From contig JAISDM010000202.1 in NCBI GenBank assembly GCA_031264885.1, forward strand, positions 1-27,901: a stretch of 27,901 nucleotides of DNA. Direction: 5' to 3'. The notes under the pieces are model-generated. The model was not told the origin of the DNA and searched no databases. It saw only the letters and a list, made by a program, of their open reading frames with translations. This DNA comes from Peptococcaceae bacterium. GTDB lineage: Bacteria > Bacillota > Peptococcia > DRI-13 > UBA5745. Each line of letters starts with the position of its first letter. The first letter of the stretch is position 1. Position numbers and translations under genes: made by a program. Below are positions 8,512 through 16,382 of the stretch, one piece after another.

Positions 8512-9330
8512 TCATGTGGCGGGCAAGGCTGTTTTGGCAAACAAAAAAAACGCTTCAAGCGCGGCGCCGCCGAGATTGCGCGCTTTATCGGAGATCGTTC
8601 GCCAGTTCACATCGGTACGAGGATCAATGTCAGCCACCTTCATACCTTTGGGAACCCTCAAACCGCCGCGGATCAGTCCGCGCAGGACGCCGGTGAACGG
8701 CGCGCGCACTTCCTCCCCGCCTATCGTAAACAGCACCGCGCCGGCCTCCGCTATATCGCCAAGCTGCTTCACATGCTGTATGACGCCGGCCGCGGGAGCG
8801 CGGAGCACGCGCTGGACGCTTTCGCCGCCGATGTCGCCCGGGATGCCGGTGTCCGCCGACGCGCTTCCCTGAAAAATCAGCCTGCCGAGGTCGTGTCCCC
8901 GCATCGTCTCAATGACGACGTTCACATCCTGATCCGCCGAGAAGCCCGGGCCCAGCGCGATGGTAATGGCCGCCATGCCCCGGTGCGTTCCAAGATTGCT
9001 CTTTGCCAGAGTCGCGTCCACCACAGCGGCGGGCTTGATTTCCGCGATGGCCGCGCCGACCGGGTCGATCAGAATGGGAACGGCCCCGGCGCGCCAGCAG
9101 TCCTCACATTCATGGACTCCCGCCACTTTGCGGCAAACGATGTCCTCCACCTGCGCGGCGCCGTCATACACCGCCTCGCACAGCGCCACGCCCCGGCGGA
9201 TTGCGGTAGGCGCGCCGATTTCCAGTATCACCACAGGGAACCCGGCGCGCACAAACTTCTGAATGACTCCGGTGGCGAGATCGCCGCCGCCCCGGACGAC
9301 AATTTTCCGGTCAAAAGCAAACTTGGTCAT
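8512..9330 (-). CDS. yqeB: Selenium-dependent molybdenum hydroxylase maturation protein YqeB
   Basis: 272 residues, starting with the Rossmann-like glycine motif VRGGGDLATG at 12-21 and including conserved segments such as GPGFSADQDVNVVIETMRGH and HRGMAAI. The YqeB family is known from comparative genomics to co-occur with SelD, YqeC and Mo hydroxylases, and is thought to help install a labile selenium in the molybdenum cofactor. The exact reaction is not established. It follows yqeC by a single base and precedes the enzyme subunit genes, as expected for a maturation operon. It has two Cys in HECEDC near residue 75. Family call is firm; biochemical role is inferred. Confidence 0.88.
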   Translation of the reverse strand: MTKFAFDRKIVVRGGGDLATGVIQKFVRAGFPVVILEIGAPTAIRRGVALCEAVYDGAAQVEDIVCRKVAGVHECEDCWRAGAVPILIDPVGAAIAEIKPAAVVDATLAKSNLGTHRGMAAITIALGPGFSADQDVNVVIETMRGHDLGRLIFQGSASADTGIPGDIGGESVQRVLRAPAAGVIQHVKQLGDIAEAGAVLFTIGGEEVRAPFTGVLRGLIRGGLRVPKGMKVADIDPRTDVNWRTISDKARNLGGAALEAFFLFAKTALPAT

Positions 9331-9331
9331 T

Positions 9332-10012
9332 TTACACCCCCTTCCAACTGTCCTGATGTACGCTGCCGTAAATATACTTCTCGAAACGGCCGGGATATTG
9401 TTCCTGGATCATCCGCAAAAAACACAGCGCGGCTTGGGCCGTCATCTCCTCCTCGACCTGATTGACGACCAGGCACCGCCGTCCGGCGCTGTTCTTAAAC
9501 ATCCCGCCCGGCGCGCAGACCATGGCGGCCAGCGCCTCCGCGGTGATGGGCTCGCCCTCCCTGAGCCCGGTCAGCGCAAGGAACTCGGGCAGGCGGTGAA
9601 CAACGCGGGACGCAGCCGGGCTCCCCAGCGCCTTCAGCGTGACGACCCCCACAGTATGAGTACAATAACGCGGAACCACAGGCTCATGATCCAGCCAGCC
9701 CTTCGCGGGCAGCCCCTTGGATCCGTCCGCCTCAAGCAGCGTGACGCCGTAACGCGACGCCATATCTTTGAGGATCTGCCGCGGGAAAGCCTCAAGCTTC
9801 CCGCTCTCCCCGTTAAACACACCGAGACAGTCGGCGCCGTCCACGTTCACCGGGAACATCTTCGTCGTCGGGGAAATCAGCACCTTCATGTCCTTGAGCC
9901 TGCTCGCCATAAGTTCTATGAGCGAGGTCTTGCCTCCGCAGCCCACGACGGCGGCGACGCTGCCCTCCGAGATATCCAGATAATCAGAAATCCCCATTTT
10001 TAAGGCGTTCAT
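9332..10012 (-). CDS. yqeC: Selenium-dependent hydroxylase accessory protein YqeC
   Basis: 226 residues with an N-terminal P-loop-like GCGGKTS at 24-30 and the characteristic segments LISPTTKMFP and LLEADGSKGLPAKGW. The family is restricted to genomes with selenium-dependent molybdenum hydroxylases and probably acts in cofactor maturation; the nucleotide-binding motif suggests an NTPase step (inference). The ATG at 10010-10012 begins 3 bases after the stop of the upstream nucleotidyltransferase and is preceded only by TTAGGGG, a weak ribosome binding site, so translational coupling is likely. Confidence 0.88.
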   Translation of the reverse strand: MNALKMGISDYLDISEGSVAAVVGCGGKTSLIELMASRLKDMKVLISPTTKMFPVNVDGADCLGVFNGESGKLEAFPRQILKDMASRYGVTLLEADGSKGLPAKGWLDHEPVVPRYCTHTVGVVTLKALGSPAASRVVHRLPEFLALTGLREGEPITAEALAAMVCAPGGMFKNSAGRRCLVVNQVEEEMTAQAALCFLRMIQEQYPGRFEKYIYGSVHQDSWKGV

Positions 10013-10015
10013 CCC

Positions 10016-10588
10016 CTAATCACCCAATGCTTTAAAATCCTCATAGGTATCGATGTCGGCCAGCGCGCGCCCGCTGGCCGCCGGAACGCGGATCAGCGCG
10101 CCGGGATGCCTGCTCTTGACGGTCCGCGCGTTTTCGCCGTCCTTCAGCGCGAGCAATTCTTCTCTGAACGCTTTTGAAAACAGGTTCGGCGACCCGGGCT
10201 TCCCACCGTAAACCGGAAACACAATTTTCCCCGGAGCGGCTTTCCCGCAAATCGACAGGACCGTCTCCGCGTCCAGAAACGGCTGATCGCAGACAAAGAA
10301 CATATAATGTTCGGCGTTTGAAGCCAGGACGCCCAACCGGACGCTCTCGCACTGTCCCCGTTCGGGGCTTGTGTTGTGGCGCGTCCTCACGGGGAATCCT
10401 TCGCCCAATCGCAGCACATCGGCGCCGGCGGCCACAAAGTGGACTGTTTTGAACGGCAGACCGCAGACCAGTTCCAGCGCGCGAAGGGCAAGCGGCTTTC
10501 CTCCCACCGGCTGAAGAAGCTTGTCGCTGTTCCCAAAACGCCGGGAGAATCCCGACGCCATCAGAATCGCGTCTATCGTCTCTAACAC
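10016..10588 (-). CDS. MocA/MobA-like molybdenum cofactor nucleotidyltransferase
   Basis: 190 residues from a GTG start at 10586-10588, which lies 8 bases after GGGAG. It has the N-terminal nucleotide-binding signature LMASGFSRRFGNSDKLL at 9-25, and VCDQPF, GKPGSPNLF and the closing DIDTYEDF expected of the NTP_transf_3 family. These enzymes attach CMP (MocA) or GMP (MobA) to molybdopterin; adjacency to a xanthine dehydrogenase-type enzyme favours the MocA-like cytidylyltransferase role. It is the first gene of the operon. An open frame continues upstream to 10657 but has no ribosome binding site and starts close to the promoter. Confidence 0.87.
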   Translation of the reverse strand: MLETIDAILMASGFSRRFGNSDKLLQPVGGKPLALRALELVCGLPFKTVHFVAAGADVLRLGEGFPVRTRHNTSPERGQCESVRLGVLASNAEHYMFFVCDQPFLDAETVLSICGKAAPGKIVFPVYGGKPGSPNLFSKAFREELLALKDGENARTVKSRHPGALIRVPAASGRALADIDTYEDFKALGD

Positions 10589-10692
10589 GCTCCGCGCTCC
10601 CGTCGTTATTTTCAGAATATTTGAGATGCAAATAAAGTATACAGGGCCGAACCGCAAGGGTTCGACCCCTCCCGCTTACTCATACCAATAAA

Positions 10693-10722
10693 AGTATAAC
10701 CCCGCCGCCTGGGGAATGTCAA
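10693..10722 (-). promoter_or_regulatory. Promoter of the Mo-hydroxylase operon
   Basis: Minus-strand TTGACA (10717-10722) and TATACT (10693-10698) are 18 bases apart, a near-consensus sigma-A promoter. The predicted start near 10685 leaves about 95 bases of leader before the GTG of the first gene. The leader holds a small hairpin GAACC-CTTGC-GGTTC. Confidence 0.75.
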
Positions 10723-10774
10723 TGTTTTTCACTTTTGTCCGCCAACCGATTCGTGGTTTGGAAATTCACGTCTG

Positions 10775-10970
10775 CCAGGGACGGGCGGCAGGATGCCGCC
10801 CCTACAAGGCGTATCATTCACGGTACCGTAGGGGCGGCATTCTGCCGCCCCAGACCGTCCGAAAACGTCAAAAATCGCATTGTCAACACCATATATAGCG
10901 GGTCTCCCCAAGCGAATCACCCCATATATTGTGTGTTGGGAATGTCTAGGGTGCGTTTTCGGACAGTCTG
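10775..10970. repeat. Nested palindromic repeat, copy 2, with outer inverted repeat
   Basis: Arms at 10783-10805 and 10828-10850 are reverse complements, each itself a GGGCGGCA/TGCCGCCC hairpin, around a core ending in CACGGTACC. The right flank CAGACCGTCCGAAAACG (10851-10867) recurs inverted at 10954-10970 with one mismatch, enclosing 86 bases, so this copy is a compound element. The segment ATCGCATTGTCAACACCATATAT after the arms matches copy 5. No credible coding sequence. Confidence 0.9.
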
Positions 10971-11036
10971 GCCCGAAACCCGGATCCGCCCGTATTTGCT
11001 CAGGTGCGTTTCGCTAAATAATGCCAAACTACGAAT
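10971..11036. repeat. 66-base repeat shared with the argF-argD gap
   Basis: The segment that begins GCCCGAAACCCGGATCCGC and ends GCCAAACTACGAAT recurs, with scattered mismatches and one indel, at 15091-15157 next to palindromic repeat copy 3. Shared blocks include GCGTTTCGCTAAAT. It therefore behaves as a tail module of the repeat family. Confidence 0.8.
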
Positions 11037-11171
11037 CGCAGACTTTTGGCTTCAGGGTTTGGCTTAGGACAACCCAAATATAATATAAAAAATTCCTATG
11101 CGTATCACAACTTGACAGCCTTCTGCAATCCCATTATAATCGGTTTGTACCGACTTGTCCAATCATTTTTA

Positions 11172-11190
11172 CTATAGAATTTTTCTATAG
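11172..11190. repeat. Small AT-rich inverted repeat
   Basis: CTATAG-AATTTTT-CTATAG, two identical self-palindromic hexamers in AT-rich DNA, about 35 bases before the DnaA-box-like cluster. Function unknown. Confidence 0.5.
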
Positions 11191-11225
11191 CTATGGATGC
11201 GGTCACATATACATCCAAAATGAAT

Positions 11226-11297
11226 CTATCCACAGTATCCACAGAGTTATCCACAGAATTTGCCCTTAAATCAAGCCTTGTACCTTCTTTATCCACA
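11226..11297 (+). promoter_or_regulatory. Cluster of four DnaA-box-like 9-mers
   Basis: Two perfect DnaA boxes TTATCCACA lie at 11247-11255 and 11289-11297. Two one-mismatch boxes lie at 11226-11234 (CTATCCACA) and 11235-11243 (GTATCCACA). All face the same way. Start-to-start distances from the first box to the third and then the fourth are 21 and 42 bases, whole multiples of about two helical turns. AT-rich DNA lies to the left (about 11075-11190). There is no dnaA or dnaN in the window. It could be a DnaA-binding regulatory or titration site, or part of an origin. Confidence 0.55.
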
Positions 11298-11352
11298 GAT
11301 TTCGTCTCTTATTCATCCGACTTATATTATGCGGAAACAGAAAAAAATAGAA

Positions 11353-12780
11353 CTAAGAAGCACCGTGACCCATCCATTTTTTGGCCCGTTCCACAGCGGC
11401 CCGGACCTGGGCGGGCGCGGCGCCGCCGTAGGTATTCCGCCGGGCGGCCACGTTCTCCAGTTTCAGGGCGCCGTACACATCCGGGGCAAAAATCCCTTCG
11501 GGATCCCCGGCTTCCGACGCGGGGGGCAGCGCCTCCCGCATCTCCGCCAGGGACAGATCCTCCAGCCCGCGGTTCTCTCTGACGCAGCGGGCCACCAGGG
11601 TTCCCGCCGTGTGGTGGGCGTCCCGGAAGGCCAGCCCCTTGCCCACGAGATAATCCGCCAAATCCGTGGCGTTGGAGAACCCCCTGGCGGCGGCGGCGGC
11701 CATGCGGTCCGTCCGGAATTCGGCGGCGGCCAACAGGGGCGTCATGGCGGCAAGGCATTTTTCCACGGTTTCCGTCATATCAAAGAACGCCTCTTTATCC
11801 TCCTGCATATCCTTGTTATACGCCAGCGGCAAGCCCTTCATCATCGCCAGTGTTCCCATAAGGCTTCCGAAGACCCTGCCGCTTTTGCCCCGAATCAGCT
11901 CCGCCACATCGGGGTTTTTTTTCTGAGGCATAATGGAGGATCCGGTGCTGTGGGCGTCGTCCAAACGGATAAATCCCCATTCCTGGCTTGCCCATAAGAC
12001 GATCTCTTCCGACAGCCTGGACAGATGCGTCATTAAGATAGCCCCGGCCGCCATGATTTCCAGGATATAGTCCCGGTCGGACACGGCGTCCATACTGTTC
12101 TCCGAAACCGCGCCGAATCCCAGCTCCCGGGCCACCTGACGGCGGTCGATCGGGAAGGTCGTCCCCGCCAAAGCCCCCGCCCCCAAAGGCATCACATCGG
12201 TTCGGGAATAAGCGTCCCTCAGGCGCTGGCTGTCCCTTTTGAACATCTCAAAATATGCCATCAAATGATGTCCCAATGTGACGGGCTGGGCGATCTGCAG
12301 ATGGGTGTATCCCGGCATCACATCCCCCGCGTGGGTTTCCGCCAGGGACAGGAGCGTTTCCATCAGCGCCCGGATCCGTTCCTGGATCCGCCCAATCGCG
12401 TCCTTGGCGTACATCCGGGTGTCCAGCGCCACCTGGTCGTTGCGGCTCCGGGCGGTATGCAGTTTCTTCCCTGTTTGTCCTATCTTCGCGGTCAACAGGG
12501 TTTCCACATTCATATGAATGTCTTCCGCGTCCAGGGTAAAAGACGCCGTCCCGGCCTCGATATCGGCCAGCACCGCGTCCAGGCCCCGGATGAGGGCATC
12601 CGCCTCTTCCTGGGAGATCACGCCTGTGTCGCCCAGCATCCGGGCGTGGGCCTGGCTGCCGCGGATATCATAGAGATACAGCTTCTGATCAAACCGGATG
12701 GAGGAATGGAAGTCCAGCATCAGCCCGTCGGTTTCTTTCTCAAAGCGGCCGCCCCACAGACGCGCGTTGGCCTTACTCAA
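11353..12780 (-). CDS. argH: Argininosuccinate lyase
   Basis: 475 residues; splits argininosuccinate into arginine and fumarate, last step of arginine synthesis, cytosolic homotetramer. It shows the family features: N-terminal LWGGRFEKETD, TARSRNDQVALDTRMY near 109-123, the GYTHLQ histidine H160, and the fumarase/lyase signature GSSIMPQKKNPD at 280-291 with the mobile-loop serines. Its start overlaps the argG stop by 8 bases, which implies translational coupling. Last gene of the cluster; no convincing intrinsic terminator follows, only a T-rich run on the minus strand after 11350. Confidence 0.97.
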   Translation of the reverse strand: MSKANARLWGGRFEKETDGLMLDFHSSIRFDQKLYLYDIRGSQAHARMLGDTGVISQEEADALIRGLDAVLADIEAGTASFTLDAEDIHMNVETLLTAKIGQTGKKLHTARSRNDQVALDTRMYAKDAIGRIQERIRALMETLLSLAETHAGDVMPGYTHLQIAQPVTLGHHLMAYFEMFKRDSQRLRDAYSRTDVMPLGAGALAGTTFPIDRRQVARELGFGAVSENSMDAVSDRDYILEIMAAGAILMTHLSRLSEEIVLWASQEWGFIRLDDAHSTGSSIMPQKKNPDVAELIRGKSGRVFGSLMGTLAMMKGLPLAYNKDMQEDKEAFFDMTETVEKCLAAMTPLLAAAEFRTDRMAAAAARGFSNATDLADYLVGKGLAFRDAHHTAGTLVARCVRENRGLEDLSLAEMREALPPASEAGDPEGIFAPDVYGALKLENVAARRNTYGGAAPAQVRAAVERAKKWMGHGAS

Positions 12781-13981
12781 GGCCGGCCTCTTTTTTCATC
12801 AGCGCCTGAACCTTTAACGGCAGGCCGAACAGGTTGATGAAGCCCTCCGCGTCCTTTTGATTGTAAACCTCTTCTTCCCCGAATGTGGCGTAAGCGGCGT
12901 TGTACAGGGAATAGGGCGACCAGACGCCGGCGGGGACGCAATGGCCCTTGTAGAGCTTCATCCGCGCCTTGCCCGTCACCGTCCGCTGGGTCCGGTCCAC
13001 GAAGGCGTCCAGCGCCTCCCGCAAGGGATGGAACCACACCCCGTCATAGACCAGTTCGGCGTAACGCTGGGCCACCAAATCTTTATAATGGAGCGTCGCC
13101 CGGTCCAAGGTCAGGTGTTCCAGCTCCGAATGGGCCTGATACAGAATGGTTCCCCCCGGCGTCTCATAGACGCCCCTGGACTTCATGCCCACCAGCCGGT
13201 TTTCCAGCAGATCCACGACGCCGATCCCATTGGCCGAACCCAATTCATTGAGACGGGTCAGCAAATCGACAGGGCCCAATTTCTGCCCGTCCACCGCCAC
13301 GGGAATCCCTTGCTCAAACTCAACCGTCACATAGCTGACCTGATCCGGCGCCTGAGTCAGGGGCTTGGTCACCATCAGCACATCGTCCCGGGGTTCGTTC
13401 GCGGGATCCTCCAAGTCCGCGCCTTCATGGCTGAGATGCCAGATGTTGCGGTCCAGGCTGTAAGGGCGTTCCTTCGTGACCGGTACAGGGATCCCCCTGG
13501 CCTGCGCGTAATCGATGGACTGCTCCCTGGAACGGATGTCCCAGAGCCGCCAGGGCGCCACGATCTTTAACTCCGGCGCCAGGGCTTTGACCGCCAGCTC
13601 AAAGCGCACCTGGTCGTTGCCCTTCCCGGTCGCGCCGTGGGCAATCGCCTCCGCGCCCTCTTTTCTCGCGATTTCCACCAGCCTTTTGGCAATCAGCGGC
13701 CGGGCGAAGGATGTGCCCAGCAGATACTTGCGCTCATAAATGGCGCCGGCTTTCAGCGCGGGATAAATATACCCGGTGATGAATTCCTCTCTCACATCCT
13801 CGATGTACAGCTTCAAAGCGCCGCTTTTGAGGGCTTTGTCGCGCAGCGGCGCCAATTCTTCCCCCTGCCCCAGGTCAGCGGCCATAGCGACGACCTCATA
13901 ACCCAGGTTCTCTTTAAGCCAGGGAATGATGATGGAGGTATCCAGACCTCCCGAATAAGCCAGAACAATTTTTTTGGTCAA
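12773..13981 (-). CDS. argG: Argininosuccinate synthase
   Basis: 402 residues; ATP-dependent condensation of citrulline with aspartate. The PP-loop AYSGGLDTS is at residues 8-16. I chose the TTG at 13979-13981 (giving MTKKIVLAYSGG); AAGGAGG lies 8 bases upstream. The longer open frame from 13999 would contain that ribosome binding site, so it is not the start. Situated between argF and argH with 22 bases to argF. Confidence 0.97.
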   Translation of the reverse strand: MTKKIVLAYSGGLDTSIIIPWLKENLGYEVVAMAADLGQGEELAPLRDKALKSGALKLYIEDVREEFITGYIYPALKAGAIYERKYLLGTSFARPLIAKRLVEIARKEGAEAIAHGATGKGNDQVRFELAVKALAPELKIVAPWRLWDIRSREQSIDYAQARGIPVPVTKERPYSLDRNIWHLSHEGADLEDPANEPRDDVLMVTKPLTQAPDQVSYVTVEFEQGIPVAVDGQKLGPVDLLTRLNELGSANGIGVVDLLENRLVGMKSRGVYETPGGTILYQAHSELEHLTLDRATLHYKDLVAQRYAELVYDGVWFHPLREALDAFVDRTQRTVTGKARMKLYKGHCVPAGVWSPYSLYNAAYATFGEEEVYNQKDAEGFINLFGLPLKVQALMKKEAGLE

Positions 13982-14003
13982 CAAACCTTCCTCCTTCAAT
14001 CTT

Positions 14004-14933
14004 CTATAACAGCATGGCCAAAATAGCCTTATGGGCGTGCAGACGGTTCTCCGCCTCCTCGAATATCACGGATTGAGGGCCTTCCATGACCTCGTCCGTT
14101 ATTTCCTCTCCCCTGTGCGCGGGCAGGCAGTGCAGCACAATGGCGTTGGGTTTGGCCAGGCGCAGCAGGCTTCGGTTGACCTGATACCCCTCAAACGCCT
14201 CTTTCCGCCAGACCGCCTCCTGTTCCTGCCCCATGCTCGCCCAAACGTCCGTATAGACCACGTCGGCCTCCTTCACAGCCTCTCTTGGATCCCGCAATAC
14301 GGTCAGAGTGGCCCCCGCGCTCAGCATGGCCTTCGCCTGACGGACGGCCCGTTCCGACGGCGCGTAGCCTTCGGGCGTGGCGACGGCTACGCGCATTCCC
14401 GTCAGGGCGCCCGCGTGCATCAGGCTGGCCGCCACATTGTTCCCGTCGCCGATGAAGGCCAGCTTCAAGCCCTCCAGCTTGCCTTTACGCTCCCACACAG
14501 TCAGCAGATCCGCCAGCGCCTGAGTGGGATGCTCATCGTCCGTAAGTCCGTTGACCACCGGCACATCCGCGTATTTGGCCAGATCCAAAACATCCTGATG
14601 CTTGAACGTCCGGATCAGAATCCCTTCACAATAAGACGACAACACCCTGGCTGTGTCGGATATGGGCTCTCCCCGGCCGATCTGCAAATCCTGGCTGGAC
14701 AAAAATATAGCCAGTCCGCCCAAATGATACATGGCCGACTCAAAAGAAACCCTGGTCCGCGTGGACGCCTTTTCAAAAATCATCGCCAGTATCTTTCCCT
14801 TAAGAAATTCATGAGGAACATGATGTTTCTGCTGTTGCTTCAATTTCTTCGCCGTCTCCAGAAGACTCCAAAACTCTTCCTGGGTCAAGTCTGTCAAAGA
14901 CACATAATCTCTGCCTCGCAAGCTGTCATTCAT
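14004..14933 (-). CDS. argF: Ornithine carbamoyltransferase
   Basis: 309 residues; makes citrulline from ornithine and carbamoyl phosphate. The carbamoyl-phosphate motif STRTR is at 57-61 and the ornithine-side motif HCLPAHRGEEI near residue 265, so it is an OTCase rather than an aspartate carbamoyltransferase. The ATG at 14931-14933 follows a GGAAGG site. The frame is open back to 15113, but the extra 60 codons run through palindromic repeat copy 3 and have no homology to the enzyme. It is separated from argD by 249 bases, the only large gap in the cluster. Confidence 0.97.
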   Translation of the reverse strand: MNDSLRGRDYVSLTDLTQEEFWSLLETAKKLKQQQKHHVPHEFLKGKILAMIFEKASTRTRVSFESAMYHLGGLAIFLSSQDLQIGRGEPISDTARVLSSYCEGILIRTFKHQDVLDLAKYADVPVVNGLTDDEHPTQALADLLTVWERKGKLEGLKLAFIGDGNNVAASLMHAGALTGMRVAVATPEGYAPSERAVRQAKAMLSAGATLTVLRDPREAVKEADVVYTDVWASMGQEQEAVWRKEAFEGYQVNRSLLRLAKPNAIVLHCLPAHRGEEITDEVMEGPQSVIFEEAENRLHAHKAILAMLL

Positions 14934-15016
14934 TATCCGTTCTTCCTTCCTTTCCAGCCCTTGTTCATGTACGTCAATCCAATAGTGCTTCAATTCATAG
15001 TTTGAAAATCTGGCGC

Positions 15017-15157
15017 CTACCAAAGGCGGGCGGCAGAATGCCGCCCCTACAGACGCGTCACTCACGGTACCGTAGGGGCGGCATTCTGCCGCCCGAAATC
15101 CGGATCCGCTCATTGCCTGCTCAGACGCGTTTCGCTAAATCACGCCAAACTACGAAT
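15017..15157. repeat. Nested palindromic repeat, copy 3, inside the arg operon
   Basis: Arms at 15028-15050 and 15072-15094, each a GGGCGGCA-GAA-TGCCGCCC-type hairpin, are reverse complements around a core containing AGACGCGTCACTCACGGTACC. The 66-base tail module (15091-15157) shared with 10971-11036 follows. It fills most of the argD-argF gap, so the operon transcript would carry strong secondary structure here. Confidence 0.92.
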
Positions 15158-15182
15158 TGAAGATTCAGTGGTACACGCCGTA

Positions 15183-16382
15183 TCAAACCGTCTTTTCCAA
15201 GGCCACCGCCTTCTCTATGACCGCCAGAGCCTGATCGATTTCCTCGTAAGAAATCGTCAGAGGCGGCACCAGCCGCAGCACATTGCCCTGGATACAATTG
15301 ATAATCACAAAATCCGCCAAACAGCGGTTGACGATGGCCTGTCCCTCCACGGACAGTTGTATGCCCACCATCAGCCCCCAAACACGGATATCCTGAATGA
15401 CCGGATATTTTTCTTTCATCCGCGCCAGCTTTTTGCGGATATAATTGCCTTTTTCCTCCGCGGCGCCGCTTAGATTCTCGTCCAGAATCACGGAAAGCGC
15501 CGCCTCGCCCGCCGCCGTGGCCAGGGGATTGCCTCCGAAGGTGGACGCGTGATCCCCCGGCTCAAAGGCCGCCGCCGCCTCGCCTCGGGCGACCAGCGCT
15601 CCGATGGGGAATCCGCCCCCCAGCCCTTTGGCCAGAGTGAACACATCCGGCTCGATGGCATAATGTTCGTACCCAAACAATTTGCCCGTCCGTCCAAGGC
15701 CGGTCTGTACCTCGTCAATGATCAGGAGCATCCCGCGCTCCTCACACAGGGCCTTAACGCCGCTCATATATTCCCGGGCGGCCGGAACCACGCCGCCTTC
15801 CCCCTGAAGGGTCTCCAGAAGCACGGCGGCCACAGTGTCGTCCGCCGCGTCTCTGAGCGCCTGTATGTCATTATAATTCACATGCTTGAATCCGGGCGTC
15901 AGAGGATTGAAATCCTTCTGATATTTTTTTTGCCCGGTGGCGGTCAAAGCGCCAAAGGTTCGACCGTGGAAAGAATTGACAGCGCTGATGATCCCCGGAC
16001 GGACGTGCCCGTATTTCTTCAGCGCCCATTTTCTGGCCAGCTTGATGGCGCCCTCATTGGCCTCCGCGCCGCTGTTGCAGAAGAATACCTTCTCGCCGCA
16101 GGAATGATCCGCGATGAGCTTCGCCAGCCGCACCTGATTCTCAATCCAATACAGATTCGAACAGTGTATGAGCTTATCGGCCTGGCGCCGTATCGCGTCC
16201 ACCACCCTTGGATGGCAATGCCCCACATTGTTCACCGCGATGCCCGCCACCAAGTCCAGATAACGGCTGCCGTCCGCGTCCCAGACGAAACTGCCCTTGC
16301 CCCGCTCCAGAGCGAAATTTTGGCGGCCATATGTGTTCATCACATACTCCTGCCCCATCGCGGCGATGTTTTGATTATTCAC
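15183..16382 (-). CDS. argD: Acetylornithine aminotransferase
   Basis: 399 residues; PLP enzyme that makes N-acetylornithine from N-acetylglutamate semialdehyde. Motifs include FFCNSGAEANEGAIKLAR near 100-117, IIDEVQTGLGRTG near 221-233, and the PLP lysine K252 in LAKGLGGGFPIGA. It starts with GTG at 16380-16382, overlapping the argB stop by 4 bases (GTGA), behind a GGGAGG site 10 bases upstream. Cluster context favours the acetylornithine enzyme over the related ornithine or GABA aminotransferases. Confidence 0.95.
   Translation of the reverse strand: MNNQNIAAMGQEYVMNTYGRQNFALERGKGSFVWDADGSRYLDLVAGIAVNNVGHCHPRVVDAIRRQADKLIHCSNLYWIENQVRLAKLIADHSCGEKVFFCNSGAEANEGAIKLARKWALKKYGHVRPGIISAVNSFHGRTFGALTATGQKKYQKDFNPLTPGFKHVNYNDIQALRDAADDTVAAVLLETLQGEGGVVPAAREYMSGVKALCEERGMLLIIDEVQTGLGRTGKLFGYEHYAIEPDVFTLAKGLGGGFPIGALVARGEAAAAFEPGDHASTFGGNPLATAAGEAALSVILDENLSGAAEEKGNYIRKKLARMKEKYPVIQDIRVWGLMVGIQLSVEGQAIVNRCLADFVIINCIQGNVLRLVPPLTISYEEIDQALAVIEKAVALEKTV

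Noticed and set aside
10729..10920. Similar short peptides (AAECRPYGTVND) encoded on the minus strand at 10729-10920 and 24266-24646
   Set aside because: The shared peptide reflects the DNA repeat itself, which happens to lack stops in that frame; no start signals or conserved context.
11105..11296. A 63-residue open frame on the minus strand across the DnaA-box cluster
   Set aside because: Its VDN/VDT repeats are simply the translation of the repeated TGTGGATA units; no ribosome binding site or family resemblance.
14934..15113. N-terminal extension of argF by 60 residues
   Set aside because: The extension is a translation of palindromic repeat copy 3; ornithine carbamoyltransferases start near the chosen ATG.
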